In this document: in pieces, positions 44,871-53,866 of the stretch | Layout of the letters: each line of letters starts with the position of its first letter | Numbering within the stretch: position 1 is the stretch's first letter | Source of the DNA: Neisseria uirgultaei | GTDB taxonomy: Bacteria > Pseudomonadota > Gammaproteobacteria > Burkholderiales > Neisseriaceae | Direction of reading: 5' to 3' | NCBI RefSeq assembly: GCF_962719845.1 | Contig: NZ_CAUIYF010000012.1 | Coordinates: forward strand, 1 to 62,755 | DNA length: 62,755 bases | Made by a program: the position numbers and the translations under genes | The notes under the pieces: generated by a model | What the model was told of the DNA's origin: nothing | What the model saw: only the letters and a program-made list of their open reading frames with translations | Databases searched by the model: none

Positions 44871-47261
44871 ATGACTGAACAAAAACACGAAGAATACGGT
44901 GCCGACAGCATTCAGGTGCTCGAAGGCTTGGAAGCGGTACGCAAACGCCCCGGCATGTACATTGGCGACACGCAGGACGGCAGCGGACTGCACCACATGG
45001 TGTTCGAAGTATTGGACAACGCCATCGACGAAGCACTGGCGGGACATTGCGATAAAATCACCGTAACCATCCATGCCGACAATTCCGTCAGCGTCGCCGA
45101 CAACGGGCGCGGTATGCCCACCGGCATCCACCCGAAAGAAGGACGCTCCGCCGCCGAAGTCATCATGACCGTCTTGCACGCGGGCGGCAAGTTCGATAAC
45201 AACAGCTACAAAATCTCCGGCGGCCTGCACGGCGTGGGCGTGTCCGTCGTCAACGCGCTGTCCGACTGGGTTACGCTGACCATCTACCGCGACGGCAAAG
45301 AACACTTCGTCCGCTTCGTGCGCGGCGAAACCGAAGAGCCGTTGAAAGTGGTCGGCGATTCCGACAAAAAAGGCACGACCGTGCGCTTCCTCGCCAGCGC
45401 GGAAACCTTCGGCAACGTCGAATACAGCTTCGACATCCTCGCCAAACGCATCCGCGAACTTTCCTTCCTGAACAACGGCGTGGACATCGAATTGATTGAC
45501 GAGCGCGACGGCAAACATGAAAGCTTCGCCCTTTCCGGCGGCGTGGCTGGATTCGTGCAATACATGAACCGCAAAAAAACGCCGTTGCACGAAAAAATCT
45601 TCTACGCGTTCGGCGAGAAAGACGGCATGAGCGTCGAATGCGCGATGCAGTGGAACGACAGCTATCAGGAAAGCGTGCAGTGCTTCACCAACAACATCCC
45701 GCAGCGCGACGGCGGTACCCACCTGACCGCGTTGCGCCAAGTGATGACGCGCACCATCAACAGCTACATCGAAGCCAACGAAGTTGCAAAAAAAGCCAAA
45801 GTGGAAACCGCCGGCGACGATATGCGCGAAGGTTTGACCTGCGTGTTGTCCGTCAAACTGCCCGACCCCAAATTCTCATCGCAAACCAAAGACAAACTGG
45901 TTTCCAGCGAAATCGGTCCCGTTGTCAACGAAGTCATCAGCCAAGCCCTGACCGACTTCCTCGAAGAAAATCCGAACGAAGCCAAAATCATCACCGGCAA
46001 AATCGTCGATGCCGCCCGCGCGCGCGAAGCCGCCCGCAAAGCACGCGAAATCACCCGCCGCAAAGGCGTGATGGACGGCTTGGGACTGCCCGGCAAACTC
46101 GCCGACTGCCAAGAAAAAGACCCTGCCTTGTCCGAGCTTTATCTGGTCGAGGGCGATTCCGCAGGCGGCTCTGCCAAACAAGGCCGCGACCGTAAATTCC
46201 AAGCCATTTTGCCGCTCAAAGGCAAAATTTTGAACGTCGAAAAAGCCCGTTTTGAAAAAATGCTCGCCAGCCAAGAGGTTGCCACCCTGATTACCGCGCT
46301 GGGTGCAGGCATCGGCAAAGAAGAGTTCAACCCTGAAAAACTGCGCTACCACCGCATCATCATCATGACCGATGCCGACGTGGACGGCGCGCACATCCGC
46401 ACCCTGCTCCTGACCTTCTTCTACCGCCAAATGCCCGAACTGGTCGAGCGAGGCTACATCTACATCGCCCAGCCGCCGCTCTACAAAGCCAAATACGGCA
46501 AGCAGGAGCGTTACCTCAAAGACGAACTGGAAAAAGACCAATGGCTGCTCGGCCTTGCCTTGGAAAAAGCCAAAATCGTTTCAGACGGCCGCACCATCGA
46601 AGGCTCAGAACTTGCCGACACCGCCAAACAATTCTTGTTGGCGAAAACCGTCATCGAGCAGGAAAGCCGCTTCGTGGACGAACTCGTCCTGTGCGCCATG
46701 CTGCACGCGTCGCCCATCGATTTGACGTCGTCTGAAAACGCCGATAAAGCCGTTGCCGAACTTTCCGGTTTGCTCGACGAAAAAGAAGTCGCCCTCGAAC
46801 GCATCGAAGGTCATGAAGGACACCAGTTCATCAAAATCACGCGCAAGCTGCACGGCAACGTCATGGTCAGCTACATCGAACCCAAGTTCCTCAACAGCAA
46901 AGCCTACCAAACCCTTACCCAAACCGCCGCCGCGCTCAAAGGCATGGTCGGCGAGGGCGCCAAGCTTTACAAAGGCGAAAACGGGTACGACGTGGACAGC
47001 TTTGAAGCCGCTTTGGACATCTTGATGAGCGTTGCCCAAAAAGGTATGTCCATCCAACGATACAAAGGCTTGGGCGAGATGAACCCCGAACAGCTTTGGG
47101 AAACGACGATGGACCCCGCCGTGCGCCGTCTGTTGAAAGTGCGCATCGAAGACGCCATTGCCGCCGACGAAGTGTTCGTTACGCTGATGGGCGACGAGGT
47201 CGAACCGCGCCGTGCCTTTATCGAAAACAACGCGCTGATTGCCCAAAATATCGACGCATAA
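44871..47261 (+). CDS. gyrB: DNA gyrase subunit B
   Basis: ATPase subunit of type II topoisomerase. The protein has 796 aa. The GHKL ATPase domain (VLDNAIDEALAGHC, DNGRGMPTGIHPKEG, GGLHGVGVSVVNAL) is followed by the transducer and the Toprim domain with EGDSAGGSAKQGRDRKFQAI, the quinolone-resistance region (D440 in the GRDRK motif), and the DADVDGAHIRTLLLTFFYR metal-binding motif. It is full-length with an intact C-terminal region. A terminator follows, separating it from sdaA. Confidence 0.98.
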   Translation: MTEQKHEEYGADSIQVLEGLEAVRKRPGMYIGDTQDGSGLHHMVFEVLDNAIDEALAGHCDKITVTIHADNSVSVADNGRGMPTGIHPKEGRSAAEVIMTVLHAGGKFDNNSYKISGGLHGVGVSVVNALSDWVTLTIYRDGKEHFVRFVRGETEEPLKVVGDSDKKGTTVRFLASAETFGNVEYSFDILAKRIRELSFLNNGVDIELIDERDGKHESFALSGGVAGFVQYMNRKKTPLHEKIFYAFGEKDGMSVECAMQWNDSYQESVQCFTNNIPQRDGGTHLTALRQVMTRTINSYIEANEVAKKAKVETAGDDMREGLTCVLSVKLPDPKFSSQTKDKLVSSEIGPVVNEVISQALTDFLEENPNEAKIITGKIVDAARAREAARKAREITRRKGVMDGLGLPGKLADCQEKDPALSELYLVEGDSAGGSAKQGRDRKFQAILPLKGKILNVEKARFEKMLASQEVATLITALGAGIGKEEFNPEKLRYHRIIIMTDADVDGAHIRTLLLTFFYRQMPELVERGYIYIAQPPLYKAKYGKQERYLKDELEKDQWLLGLALEKAKIVSDGRTIEGSELADTAKQFLLAKTVIEQESRFVDELVLCAMLHASPIDLTSSENADKAVAELSGLLDEKEVALERIEGHEGHQFIKITRKLHGNVMVSYIEPKFLNSKAYQTLTQTAAALKGMVGEGAKLYKGENGYDVDSFEAALDILMSVAQKGMSIQRYKGLGEMNPEQLWETTMDPAVRRLLKVRIEDAIAADEVFVTLMGDEVEPRRAFIENNALIAQNIDA

Positions 47262-47270
47262 GTAAAAATT

Positions 47271-47306
47271 ACAAAAGGAGACGGGTATCGTGCCGCGTCT
47301 CCTTTT
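47271..47306 (+). terminator. Terminator after gyrB
   Basis: A perfect 12-bp stem CAAAAGGAGACG/CGTCTCCTTTTG, with only a weak T-rich tail. Confidence 0.7.
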
Positions 47307-47358
47307 GGTTTGTCAAACGGAAGCCATGCCGTCTGAAACCGCCTTTTGGAGCAAAACC

Positions 47359-48744
47359 ATGATCAGCATTTTCGACATTTTCAAAATCGGTATCGGCCCT
47401 TCCAGTTCGCATACGGTTGGCCCGATGAAGGCCGCCGCCGCCTTTGCCGCAGGCTTGGATGTGCAAACCGCCCGCATCGCCATCGACATTTACGGCTCGC
47501 TTGCACTGACAGGGCGAGGGCACGGTACGTTTGACGCGCTGATGCTCGGTTTGGAAGGCAGCCTGCCGCACGATATTCCGCTTGCCGACATTCCCGATCG
47601 CCTCGAACGTATCCGCTCCCGGCATATCCTGCTGCTTAACGGAAATGAAATTGTGTTCGACCCTCGGCGCGATTTGCATATACGCGGCGACCAAGTGCTG
47701 CCCAAACATCCGAACGGCCTGCGTTTTACTGCCTATGCTTCAGACGGCACGGTATTGAAGGAACAGGTTTATTATTCGGTCGGCGGCGGGTTTGTCGTTA
47801 CCGAAGAAGATTTTGACCGGCAGTCGGAAACGGAAAAAGCCGTTCCCTATCCCTATACCAGTTGCGCCGAGCTGCTTGCTCAATGCCGTCTGAACCAGCT
47901 GGATATTTCCGAAGCCGTGTTGGCAAATGAGGCTGCGCTTGCCGGATGCAGCGAAGCCGAAATCCGCCGCCGTGTTGCCGGTGTTGCCGAGGTTATGGAA
48001 GGCTGCATCAAGCGCGGTTTGGCGGCAGACGGCGAACTGCCCGGCGGATTGAACGTCCGCCGCCGCGCCCCGCAGCTTGCCGCCAAGCTTAAAGTCCTGC
48101 GCGAAACCGAAATCGTCAACACCCAGCTTTGGCCGATGGTGTACGCTATGGCGGTCAACGAAGAAAACGCCGCCGGCGGACGCGTCGTTACCGCGCCGAC
48201 CAACGGCGCGGCAGGCATCATTCCAGCAGTATTGCACTATTTCCGCAAGTTCAATCCACACGCGACACAGGAACGCGTCGAAAACTTCCTGCTCACCGCA
48301 GGCGCAATCGGCATCCTGTATAAAACCAACGCCTCTATTTCCGGTGCGGATGTCGGTTGTCAGGGAGAAGTCGGCGTAGCGTGTTCGATGGCGGCGGGCG
48401 CATACGCCGAAGTTATCGGCGGTACGCCCAAACAAGTGGAAAACGCCGCCGAAATGGCGATGGAGCATCATCTGGGCCTGACTTGCGACCCCGTCGGCGG
48501 ACTGGTGCAAATCCCCTGCATCGAACGCAACGGCATAGCCGCCGAAAAAGCTCTTAAGCTTGCTACCCTAGCATTATTGGAAGACGGCACGGACAAGAAA
48601 GTCTCGCTCGACGAAGTCATCCAAACCATGTTGCAGACCGGTCGGGATATGAAGGCGACCTACAAAGAAACATCGCTTGCCGGACTCGCCGCCACACTCC
48701 AGAAAAAAGCTATCCCCGTATCCGTGCGCGTGGTCGAGTGCTGA
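47359..48744 (+). CDS. sdaA: L-serine dehydratase (4Fe-4S, single chain)
   Basis: Converts L-serine to pyruvate and ammonia in the cytoplasm. The protein has 461 aa from ATG 47359 (MISIFDIFKIGIGPSSSHTVGPM); the in-frame upstream extension comes from a DUS and is not coding. The N-terminal beta domain is followed by a catalytic domain with the cluster cysteines in GADVGCQGEVGVACSMA and LTCDPVGGLVQIPC. Family fusion of alpha and beta domains is intact. Confidence 0.95.
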   Translation: MISIFDIFKIGIGPSSSHTVGPMKAAAAFAAGLDVQTARIAIDIYGSLALTGRGHGTFDALMLGLEGSLPHDIPLADIPDRLERIRSRHILLLNGNEIVFDPRRDLHIRGDQVLPKHPNGLRFTAYASDGTVLKEQVYYSVGGGFVVTEEDFDRQSETEKAVPYPYTSCAELLAQCRLNQLDISEAVLANEAALAGCSEAEIRRRVAGVAEVMEGCIKRGLAADGELPGGLNVRRRAPQLAAKLKVLRETEIVNTQLWPMVYAMAVNEENAAGGRVVTAPTNGAAGIIPAVLHYFRKFNPHATQERVENFLLTAGAIGILYKTNASISGADVGCQGEVGVACSMAAGAYAEVIGGTPKQVENAAEMAMEHHLGLTCDPVGGLVQIPCIERNGIAAEKALKLATLALLEDGTDKKVSLDEVIQTMLQTGRDMKATYKETSLAGLAATLQKKAIPVSVRVVEC

Positions 48745-48762
48745 GGATGGACAGAAACGGAA

Positions 48763-48795
48763 ATGCCGTCTGAAAACAGTTTTTCAGACGGCATT
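48763..48795. terminator. Inverted DUS pair between sdaA and the EamA gene
   Basis: GCCGTCTGAA (48765-48774) and TTCAGACGGC (48783-48792) serve both convergent genes. Confidence 0.75.
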
Positions 48796-48814
48796 TCATT
48801 TATTTCTTGCGGCT

Positions 48815-49246
48815 TTACCGTTTCAGTGCCAGCGTCAACACGCCCGTCGTTACCAGCCCCAAGCCTATCCATTCCTGCGTGTTCGGGCGTTCGTCCAAGA
48901 AAACCACCGCCATCAGCGCGACCAAGACCAGGCTGAATTTGTCGACGGGCGCGACTTGCGAGGCGTTGCCCAGTTGCAGGGCTTTGAAGTAGGCGAGCCA
49001 GGATGCGCCGGTGGCGAGTCCGGATAAAATCAGAAACGTCCAGTTGCGCCCCGTGAAGCCGTTCACGCCCTGCCATTTGCCGGTGTAGGTTAAAAACAAT
49101 ACCAAAGCGGCGAGGATGACCAAGGTGCGGATAAAGGTGGCAAAATCGGAATCTATTCCTTGTAAACCCATTTTGGCGAAGATGGCGGTCAATGAGGCGA
49201 AACCTGCCGATGCCAATGCCCAAAACAGCCATGCGTTGCTGCTCAT
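48815..49246 (-). CDS. Single-EamA-domain membrane transporter
   Basis: 143 aa from ATG 49246 (MSSNAWLFWALASAGFASLTAIFAKMG). Four to five predicted helices form one EamA repeat (half of a normal DMT transporter), ending GLGLVTTGVLTLALKR. Such half-size proteins dimerise. The substrate is unknown. The start follows AGGAAAAAAC on this strand. It ends facing sdaA across an inverted DUS pair. Confidence 0.8.
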   Translation of the reverse strand: MSSNAWLFWALASAGFASLTAIFAKMGLQGIDSDFATFIRTLVILAALVLFLTYTGKWQGVNGFTGRNWTFLILSGLATGASWLAYFKALQLGNASQVAPVDKFSLVLVALMAVVFLDERPNTQEWIGLGLVTTGVLTLALKR

Positions 49247-49338
49247 GTTTTTTCCTTTTGTTTTGAATTGTTGACAATATGAATCCGCTTGTTGATGAAA
49301 TATCGAAATTTTCACTGCGGTTTATTCTTGGAAAACGT

Positions 49339-49344
49339 TATAAT
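49339..49344 (+). promoter_or_regulatory. Candidate -10 of fhs
   Basis: TATAAT 79 bp before the fhs start. A DUS (TTCAGACGGC) lies between it and the start. Confidence 0.35.
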
Positions 49345-49422
49345 AGAACGAATATTCTTTTTCTTCCAGCCGTCTCTTGAGATTGTTTCAGACGGCCTTC
49401 CCTCACTCAATAAAGGAAAATC

Positions 49423-51099
49423 ATGAGCTTCAAAACCGATGCCGAAATCGCCCAATCCTCCACCATGCGCCCGATTGGCGAAATTGCCGCCAAGCTGGGT
49501 TTGAACGTTAACAACATTGAGCCTTACGGTCATTACAAGGCGAAAATCAATCCTGTCGAAGCGTTTAAACTGCCGCAAAAACAAGGTCGTCTGATTTTGG
49601 TTACTGCCATTAATCCGACTCCTGCGGGTGAGGGCAAAACCACTGTAACCATCGGTTTGGCGGACGCGTTGCGCCACATCGACAAAGACTCTGTGATTGC
49701 TTTGCGCGAGCCTTCTTTGGGGCCTGTGTTCGGCGTTAAAGGCGGCGCGGCGGGCGGCGGCTATGCCCAAGTTTTGCCGATGGAAGACATCAACCTGCAC
49801 TTTACCGGCGACTTCCACGCCATCGGCGCGGCGAATAACTTACTCGCCGCCATGCTCGACAACCATATCTACCAAGGCAATGAGTTGAACATCGATCCGA
49901 AACGCGTGCTGTGGCGTCGCGTGGTCGATATGAACGACCGTCAGTTGCGCAACATCATCGACGGCATGGGCAAACCTGTTGACGGCGTGATGCGTCCCGA
50001 CGGTTTTGACATTACCGTTGCGTCCGAAGTGATGGCGGTATTCTGCCTTGCCAAAGACATCAGCGATTTGAAAGAGCGTTTGGGCAACATCCTTGTCGCC
50101 TATGCCAAAGACGGCAGCCCCGTTTACGCCAAAGATTTGAAGGCACACGGCGCGATGGCGGCATTGCTCAAAGATGCGATTAAGCCTAACTTGGTACAAA
50201 CCATCGAAGGTACGCCCGCCTTTGTACACGGCGGCCCGTTCGCCAACATCGCCCACGGCTGCAACTCCGTTACCGCCACCCGGCTGGCGAAACACCTTGC
50301 CGATTACGCCGTAACCGAAGCAGGCTTCGGCGCGGATTTAGGCGCGGAAAAATTCTGCGACATCAAATGCCGTCTGGCGGATTTGAAACCCGATGCGGCG
50401 GTCGTCGTGGCGACTGTCCGCGCCCTGAAATACAACGGCGGCGTGGAACGCGCCAACCTCGGCGAAGAAAACCTCGAAGCCTTGGCAAAAGGTCTGCCCA
50501 ACCTGTTGAAACACATTTCCAACCTGAAAAACGTATTCGGCCTGCCCGTCGTCGTCGCCATCAACCGCTTTGTGTCCGACTCCGATGCCGAGTTGGCAAT
50601 GATTGAAAAAGCCTGCGCGGAACACGGCGTTGAAGTTTCCCTGACTGAAGTATGGGGCAAAGGCGGCGCGGGCGGCGCGGATTTGGCACACAAAGTCGTC
50701 AACGCCATTGAAAATCAACCGAATAACTTCGGCTTCGCCTACGATGTTGAGTTGAGCATTAAAGACAAAATCCGTGCGATTGCCCAAAAAGTGTACGGCG
50801 CGGAAGATGTCGATTTCAGCGCGGAAGCGTCTGCCGAAATCGCCTCGCTGGAAAAACTGGGCTTGGACAAAATGCCGGTCTGTATGGCGAAAACCCAATA
50901 TTCTTTGAGCGACAACGCCAAACTGTTGGGCTGCCCCGAAGGCTTCCGCATTACCGTGCGCGGCATTACCGTTTCTTCCGGCGCGGGCTTTATCGTCGCC
51001 CTGTGCGGCAATATGATGAAAATGCCGGGTCTGCCGAAAGTTCCGGCCGCCGAGAAAATCGATGTGGACGCAGAAGGCGTGATTCACGGCTTGTTCTGA
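49423..51099 (+). CDS. fhs: Formate-tetrahydrofolate ligase
   Basis: Makes 10-formyl-THF from formate, THF and ATP in one-carbon metabolism. The protein has 558 aa. The N-terminal region has the P-loop TPAGEGKTTVTIGLADAL. The EPSLGPVFGVKGGAAGGGYAQV segment and the FTGDFHAIGAANNLLAAMLDNH folate site are conserved. It has no defects. The start follows AAAGGAAA. Confidence 0.97.
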   Translation: MSFKTDAEIAQSSTMRPIGEIAAKLGLNVNNIEPYGHYKAKINPVEAFKLPQKQGRLILVTAINPTPAGEGKTTVTIGLADALRHIDKDSVIALREPSLGPVFGVKGGAAGGGYAQVLPMEDINLHFTGDFHAIGAANNLLAAMLDNHIYQGNELNIDPKRVLWRRVVDMNDRQLRNIIDGMGKPVDGVMRPDGFDITVASEVMAVFCLAKDISDLKERLGNILVAYAKDGSPVYAKDLKAHGAMAALLKDAIKPNLVQTIEGTPAFVHGGPFANIAHGCNSVTATRLAKHLADYAVTEAGFGADLGAEKFCDIKCRLADLKPDAAVVVATVRALKYNGGVERANLGEENLEALAKGLPNLLKHISNLKNVFGLPVVVAINRFVSDSDAELAMIEKACAEHGVEVSLTEVWGKGGAGGADLAHKVVNAIENQPNNFGFAYDVELSIKDKIRAIAQKVYGAEDVDFSAEASAEIASLEKLGLDKMPVCMAKTQYSLSDNAKLLGCPEGFRITVRGITVSSGAGFIVALCGNMMKMPGLPKVPAAEKIDVDAEGVIHGLF

Positions 51100-51117
51100 G
51101 CGGTTTTCTGAAACCGG

Positions 51118-51150
51118 ATGCCGTCTGAAGCCGTTTCAGACGGCATTTTT
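51118..51150 (+). terminator. Inverted DUS terminator after fhs
   Basis: GCCGTCTGAA (51120-51129) and TTCAGACGGC (51135-51144) with a T6 tail. Confidence 0.8.
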
Positions 51151-51170
51151 TCGGAACGCGGGCGGCGGTA

Positions 51171-51179
51171 TGCTATAAT
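51171..51179 (+). promoter_or_regulatory. Extended -10 promoter of ychF
   Basis: TGCTATAAT 35 bp before the ychF start. Confidence 0.45.
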
Positions 51180-51213
51180 CCGCCGTTAAATTTCTCTATT
51201 TTCAGGAAAAACC

Positions 51214-52305
51214 ATGAGCTTGAAATGCGGCATCGTCGGTTTGCCCAACGTCGGCAAATCCACCCTCTTTAACGCGCTGACCCAATCGGGTATCGAAGCG
51301 GCAAACTATCCTTTCTGTACCATCGAACCCAACGTCGGCATCGTTGAAGTCCCCGATCCGCGTATGGCGGAGCTGGCAAAAATCGTCAATCCGCAAAAAA
51401 TGCAGCCCGCCATCGTCGAATTTGTCGATATTGCCGGTTTGGTTGCAGGCGCGAGTAAAGGCGAAGGCCTGGGCAACCAGTTCCTTGCCAACATCCGCGA
51501 GACTGACGCGATTGTTAACGTCGTACGTTGCTTTGACGACGACAACATCGTCCACGTTTCCGGCAAAGTCGATCCGATCGCCGACATCGAAACCATCGGT
51601 ACAGAGTTGGCACTTGCCGACCTCGCCAGCGTAGAAAAAACCATCGTCCGCGAAGAAAAACGCGCCCGTTCCGGCGACAAAGACGCGCAAAAACTGGTCG
51701 ATTTGTGCAAAAAACTGCTGCCCCATCTGGACGAAGGCAAACCCGTACGCTCCTTCGGTTTGGACTCAGAAGAACTTGCCATGCTCAAACCGCTGTTCCT
51801 GCTGACTGCCAAGCCTGCCATGTACGTCGGCAACGTTTCCGAAGACGGTTTTGAAAACAATCCGCACCTCGACCGCCTGAAAGAATTGGCTGAAAAAGAA
51901 AACGCCCCCGTCGTTGCCGTATGCGCCGCGATGGAGAGCGAAATCGCCGAGTTGGAAGACGACGAAAAAGCCGAGTTCCTCGCCGAAATGGGCTTGGAAG
52001 AACCCGGCTTGAACCGCCTGATTCGCGCGGGCTACGACCTCTTGGGTCTGCAAACCTACTTTACCGCCGGCGTCAAAGAAGTCCGCGCTTGGACGATACA
52101 CAAAGGCGACACCGCGCCGCAAGCCGCCGGCGTGATTCATACGGATTTTGAACGCGGCTTCATCCGCGCACAAGTTATCTCCTACGAAGACTTCATCGCT
52201 TTAGGCGGCGAAGCCAAAGCCAAAGAAGCCGGCAAAATGCGTGTGGAAGGCAAGGAATACGTCGTGCAGGATGGGGATGTGATGCACTTCCTGTTTAACG
52301 TGTAA
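51214..52305 (+). CDS. ychF: Ribosome-binding ATPase YchF (Obg family)
   Basis: 363 aa. The G domain has the P-loop LPNVGKSTLFNAL (residues about 8-20) and switch region DIAGLVAGASKGEGLGN, and prefers ATP over GTP in this family. A coiled-coil and a C-terminal TGS domain follow. It binds ribosomes and is linked to oxidative stress control. No inverted DUS pair is found after it, unlike most other genes here, perhaps because the following cassette was inserted. Confidence 0.95.
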   Translation: MSLKCGIVGLPNVGKSTLFNALTQSGIEAANYPFCTIEPNVGIVEVPDPRMAELAKIVNPQKMQPAIVEFVDIAGLVAGASKGEGLGNQFLANIRETDAIVNVVRCFDDDNIVHVSGKVDPIADIETIGTELALADLASVEKTIVREEKRARSGDKDAQKLVDLCKKLLPHLDEGKPVRSFGLDSEELAMLKPLFLLTAKPAMYVGNVSEDGFENNPHLDRLKELAEKENAPVVAVCAAMESEIAELEDDEKAEFLAEMGLEEPGLNRLIRAGYDLLGLQTYFTAGVKEVRAWTIHKGDTAPQAAGVIHTDFERGFIRAQVISYEDFIALGGEAKAKEAGKMRVEGKEYVVQDGDVMHFLFNV

Positions 52306-52385
52306 TGACCATTGATTAATGCTTGTGTTAGATTGTCTTAGGTTCGCAGACTATTTAAAATTTTATTTTAAAATAGGAGAAAATA

Positions 52386-53843
52386 ATGGCTGAAAAAAAC
52401 TACCTCAGAAAAATGGACTTTGGTAACGAGGCTGCTGATGATGTAGATGATAATGAATTAAAATCTTACTTTGTAACCCAAGATAACTTTGATAACTTTC
52501 TAAACGAAACTAAAAGATTGCATATTATCAAAGCAAAAAAAGGAATGGGAAAATCTGCACTTATTAAATGGATTGGGATAGCACTTTCTGAACAAAATAA
52601 AAATGATTTAGTTATTAAAATTCGTGGGAGTGACTTATCACGAGAAAATTTCAAATTAAAAAACCCCCTAAACGAACCTAATGACTATATTCAAGATTGG
52701 ATTATTAGACTATGTGCCGTAGTAAACAGAGAACTAGCAAAGAAAATAGGATTCGCATATCGTGACGATGATATAGCACTAATTGAGTCTGCAGAAGTAC
52801 AAGGCTTCAAAGAAAGAAATCTAATCTCTTGTTTATTACACAGATTCAAAAGCATCTTAGGAAAATATCAGCCAACCCCTGCTAATGGAGTAAATGATCA
52901 TGAAATCCTAAAAAGATTCGAATCCCTTGAAAACTCTAGAATTTGGATTCTGATTGATGACTTAGATGCTACTTTTCAAAATAAAAATAGTGAGAAAGTC
53001 AATCTCGGAAGCTTTTTTTCTGCTTGTCGTTACATGATTCAAGATATTAAAGGGGTAAATTTTCGCGTAACCTTAAGAAGTGATGTATGGCCTATGATCC
53101 GTCGCCATGATGAGGCAATGGATAAAATTGAACAGTATCTATCTGAAATTGAATGGACAGAAAATGACTTCAAACAAATCTTATGTAGACGTATAAAATT
53201 TGAGTTTCCAAACGAGTTTAAAGGCTTTGATGATGAGGAACTTTTGTCAAAAATATTTAAGCCTACGGTTTTTTGGAATGAAAAAGATGTGGACACATAC
53301 AAAGTGCTTTACATCTTATCCTACAACCGACCTCGCTGGGGTATCCAACTTTGTAAATTGGCTCAAAAAAATGCCTTAGCAAATAATATGTCTCTCATTG
53401 AAAAACGTGATATTGATGCACGATGGGGAGAATATGGACTTAAAAGGATTTCCGATCTTATCGTCGAACACAAACATCAATGTAATCAAGTCGAAGACCT
53501 CGTAAATTCATTTCGTGGATTAGAAAGACGCTTTCCACAACACGAGCTCTTAGAAATAATTCGAACAAAAATAATAAATTCATTAAATGTGCAAATTGAT
53601 GGAAAAAAATGTACCAAAACTGATGAAATTGCGGATTTCTTATACAGAATAGGATTTATTGTTGCCCGCTCAGAGGATGGTTATGGCTATCATCATTATT
53701 CTTATTCTGACTTACCTGATTTATTTTCTGGGAAAAATAATAATGGTTTCAACTTAATTTGGGAAATTCATCCGTGTTACAGAGAAGCTTTAGATATTAA
53801 AAAGCTTAATGCTGAACAACGTAATATAAAAACACATCGTTAA
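52386..53843 (+). CDS. Orphan low-GC P-loop ATPase
   Basis: 485 aa from ATG 52386 after an ideal AGGAG. Walker A is KGMGKSAL (about 52-59), Walker B RIWILIDDLDATF (about 185-197), and a conserved FRVTLRSDVW sensor-like segment lies near 231-240. The rest is a helical C-terminal region with a tyrosine/histidine-rich YGYHHYSYSD motif. It resembles the unstudied P-loop ATPases sometimes called the Sll1717 family, but I am not sure. GC is about 34%, with no DUS, so it is foreign. It stands alone between ychF and tyrS. A role in defence is possible but unproven. Confidence 0.6.
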   Translation: MAEKNYLRKMDFGNEAADDVDDNELKSYFVTQDNFDNFLNETKRLHIIKAKKGMGKSALIKWIGIALSEQNKNDLVIKIRGSDLSRENFKLKNPLNEPNDYIQDWIIRLCAVVNRELAKKIGFAYRDDDIALIESAEVQGFKERNLISCLLHRFKSILGKYQPTPANGVNDHEILKRFESLENSRIWILIDDLDATFQNKNSEKVNLGSFFSACRYMIQDIKGVNFRVTLRSDVWPMIRRHDEAMDKIEQYLSEIEWTENDFKQILCRRIKFEFPNEFKGFDDEELLSKIFKPTVFWNEKDVDTYKVLYILSYNRPRWGIQLCKLAQKNALANNMSLIEKRDIDARWGEYGLKRISDLIVEHKHQCNQVEDLVNSFRGLERRFPQHELLEIIRTKIINSLNVQIDGKKCTKTDEIADFLYRIGFIVARSEDGYGYHHYSYSDLPDLFSGKNNNGFNLIWEIHPCYREALDIKKLNAEQRNIKTHR

Positions 53844-53866
53844 TTTTTTATTCAAAATTTTAGATT

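Noticed and set aside
47290..47358. Upstream extension of sdaA
   Set aside because: The in-frame start lies within the gyrB terminator and a DUS; ATG 47359 gives the known SdaA N-terminus.
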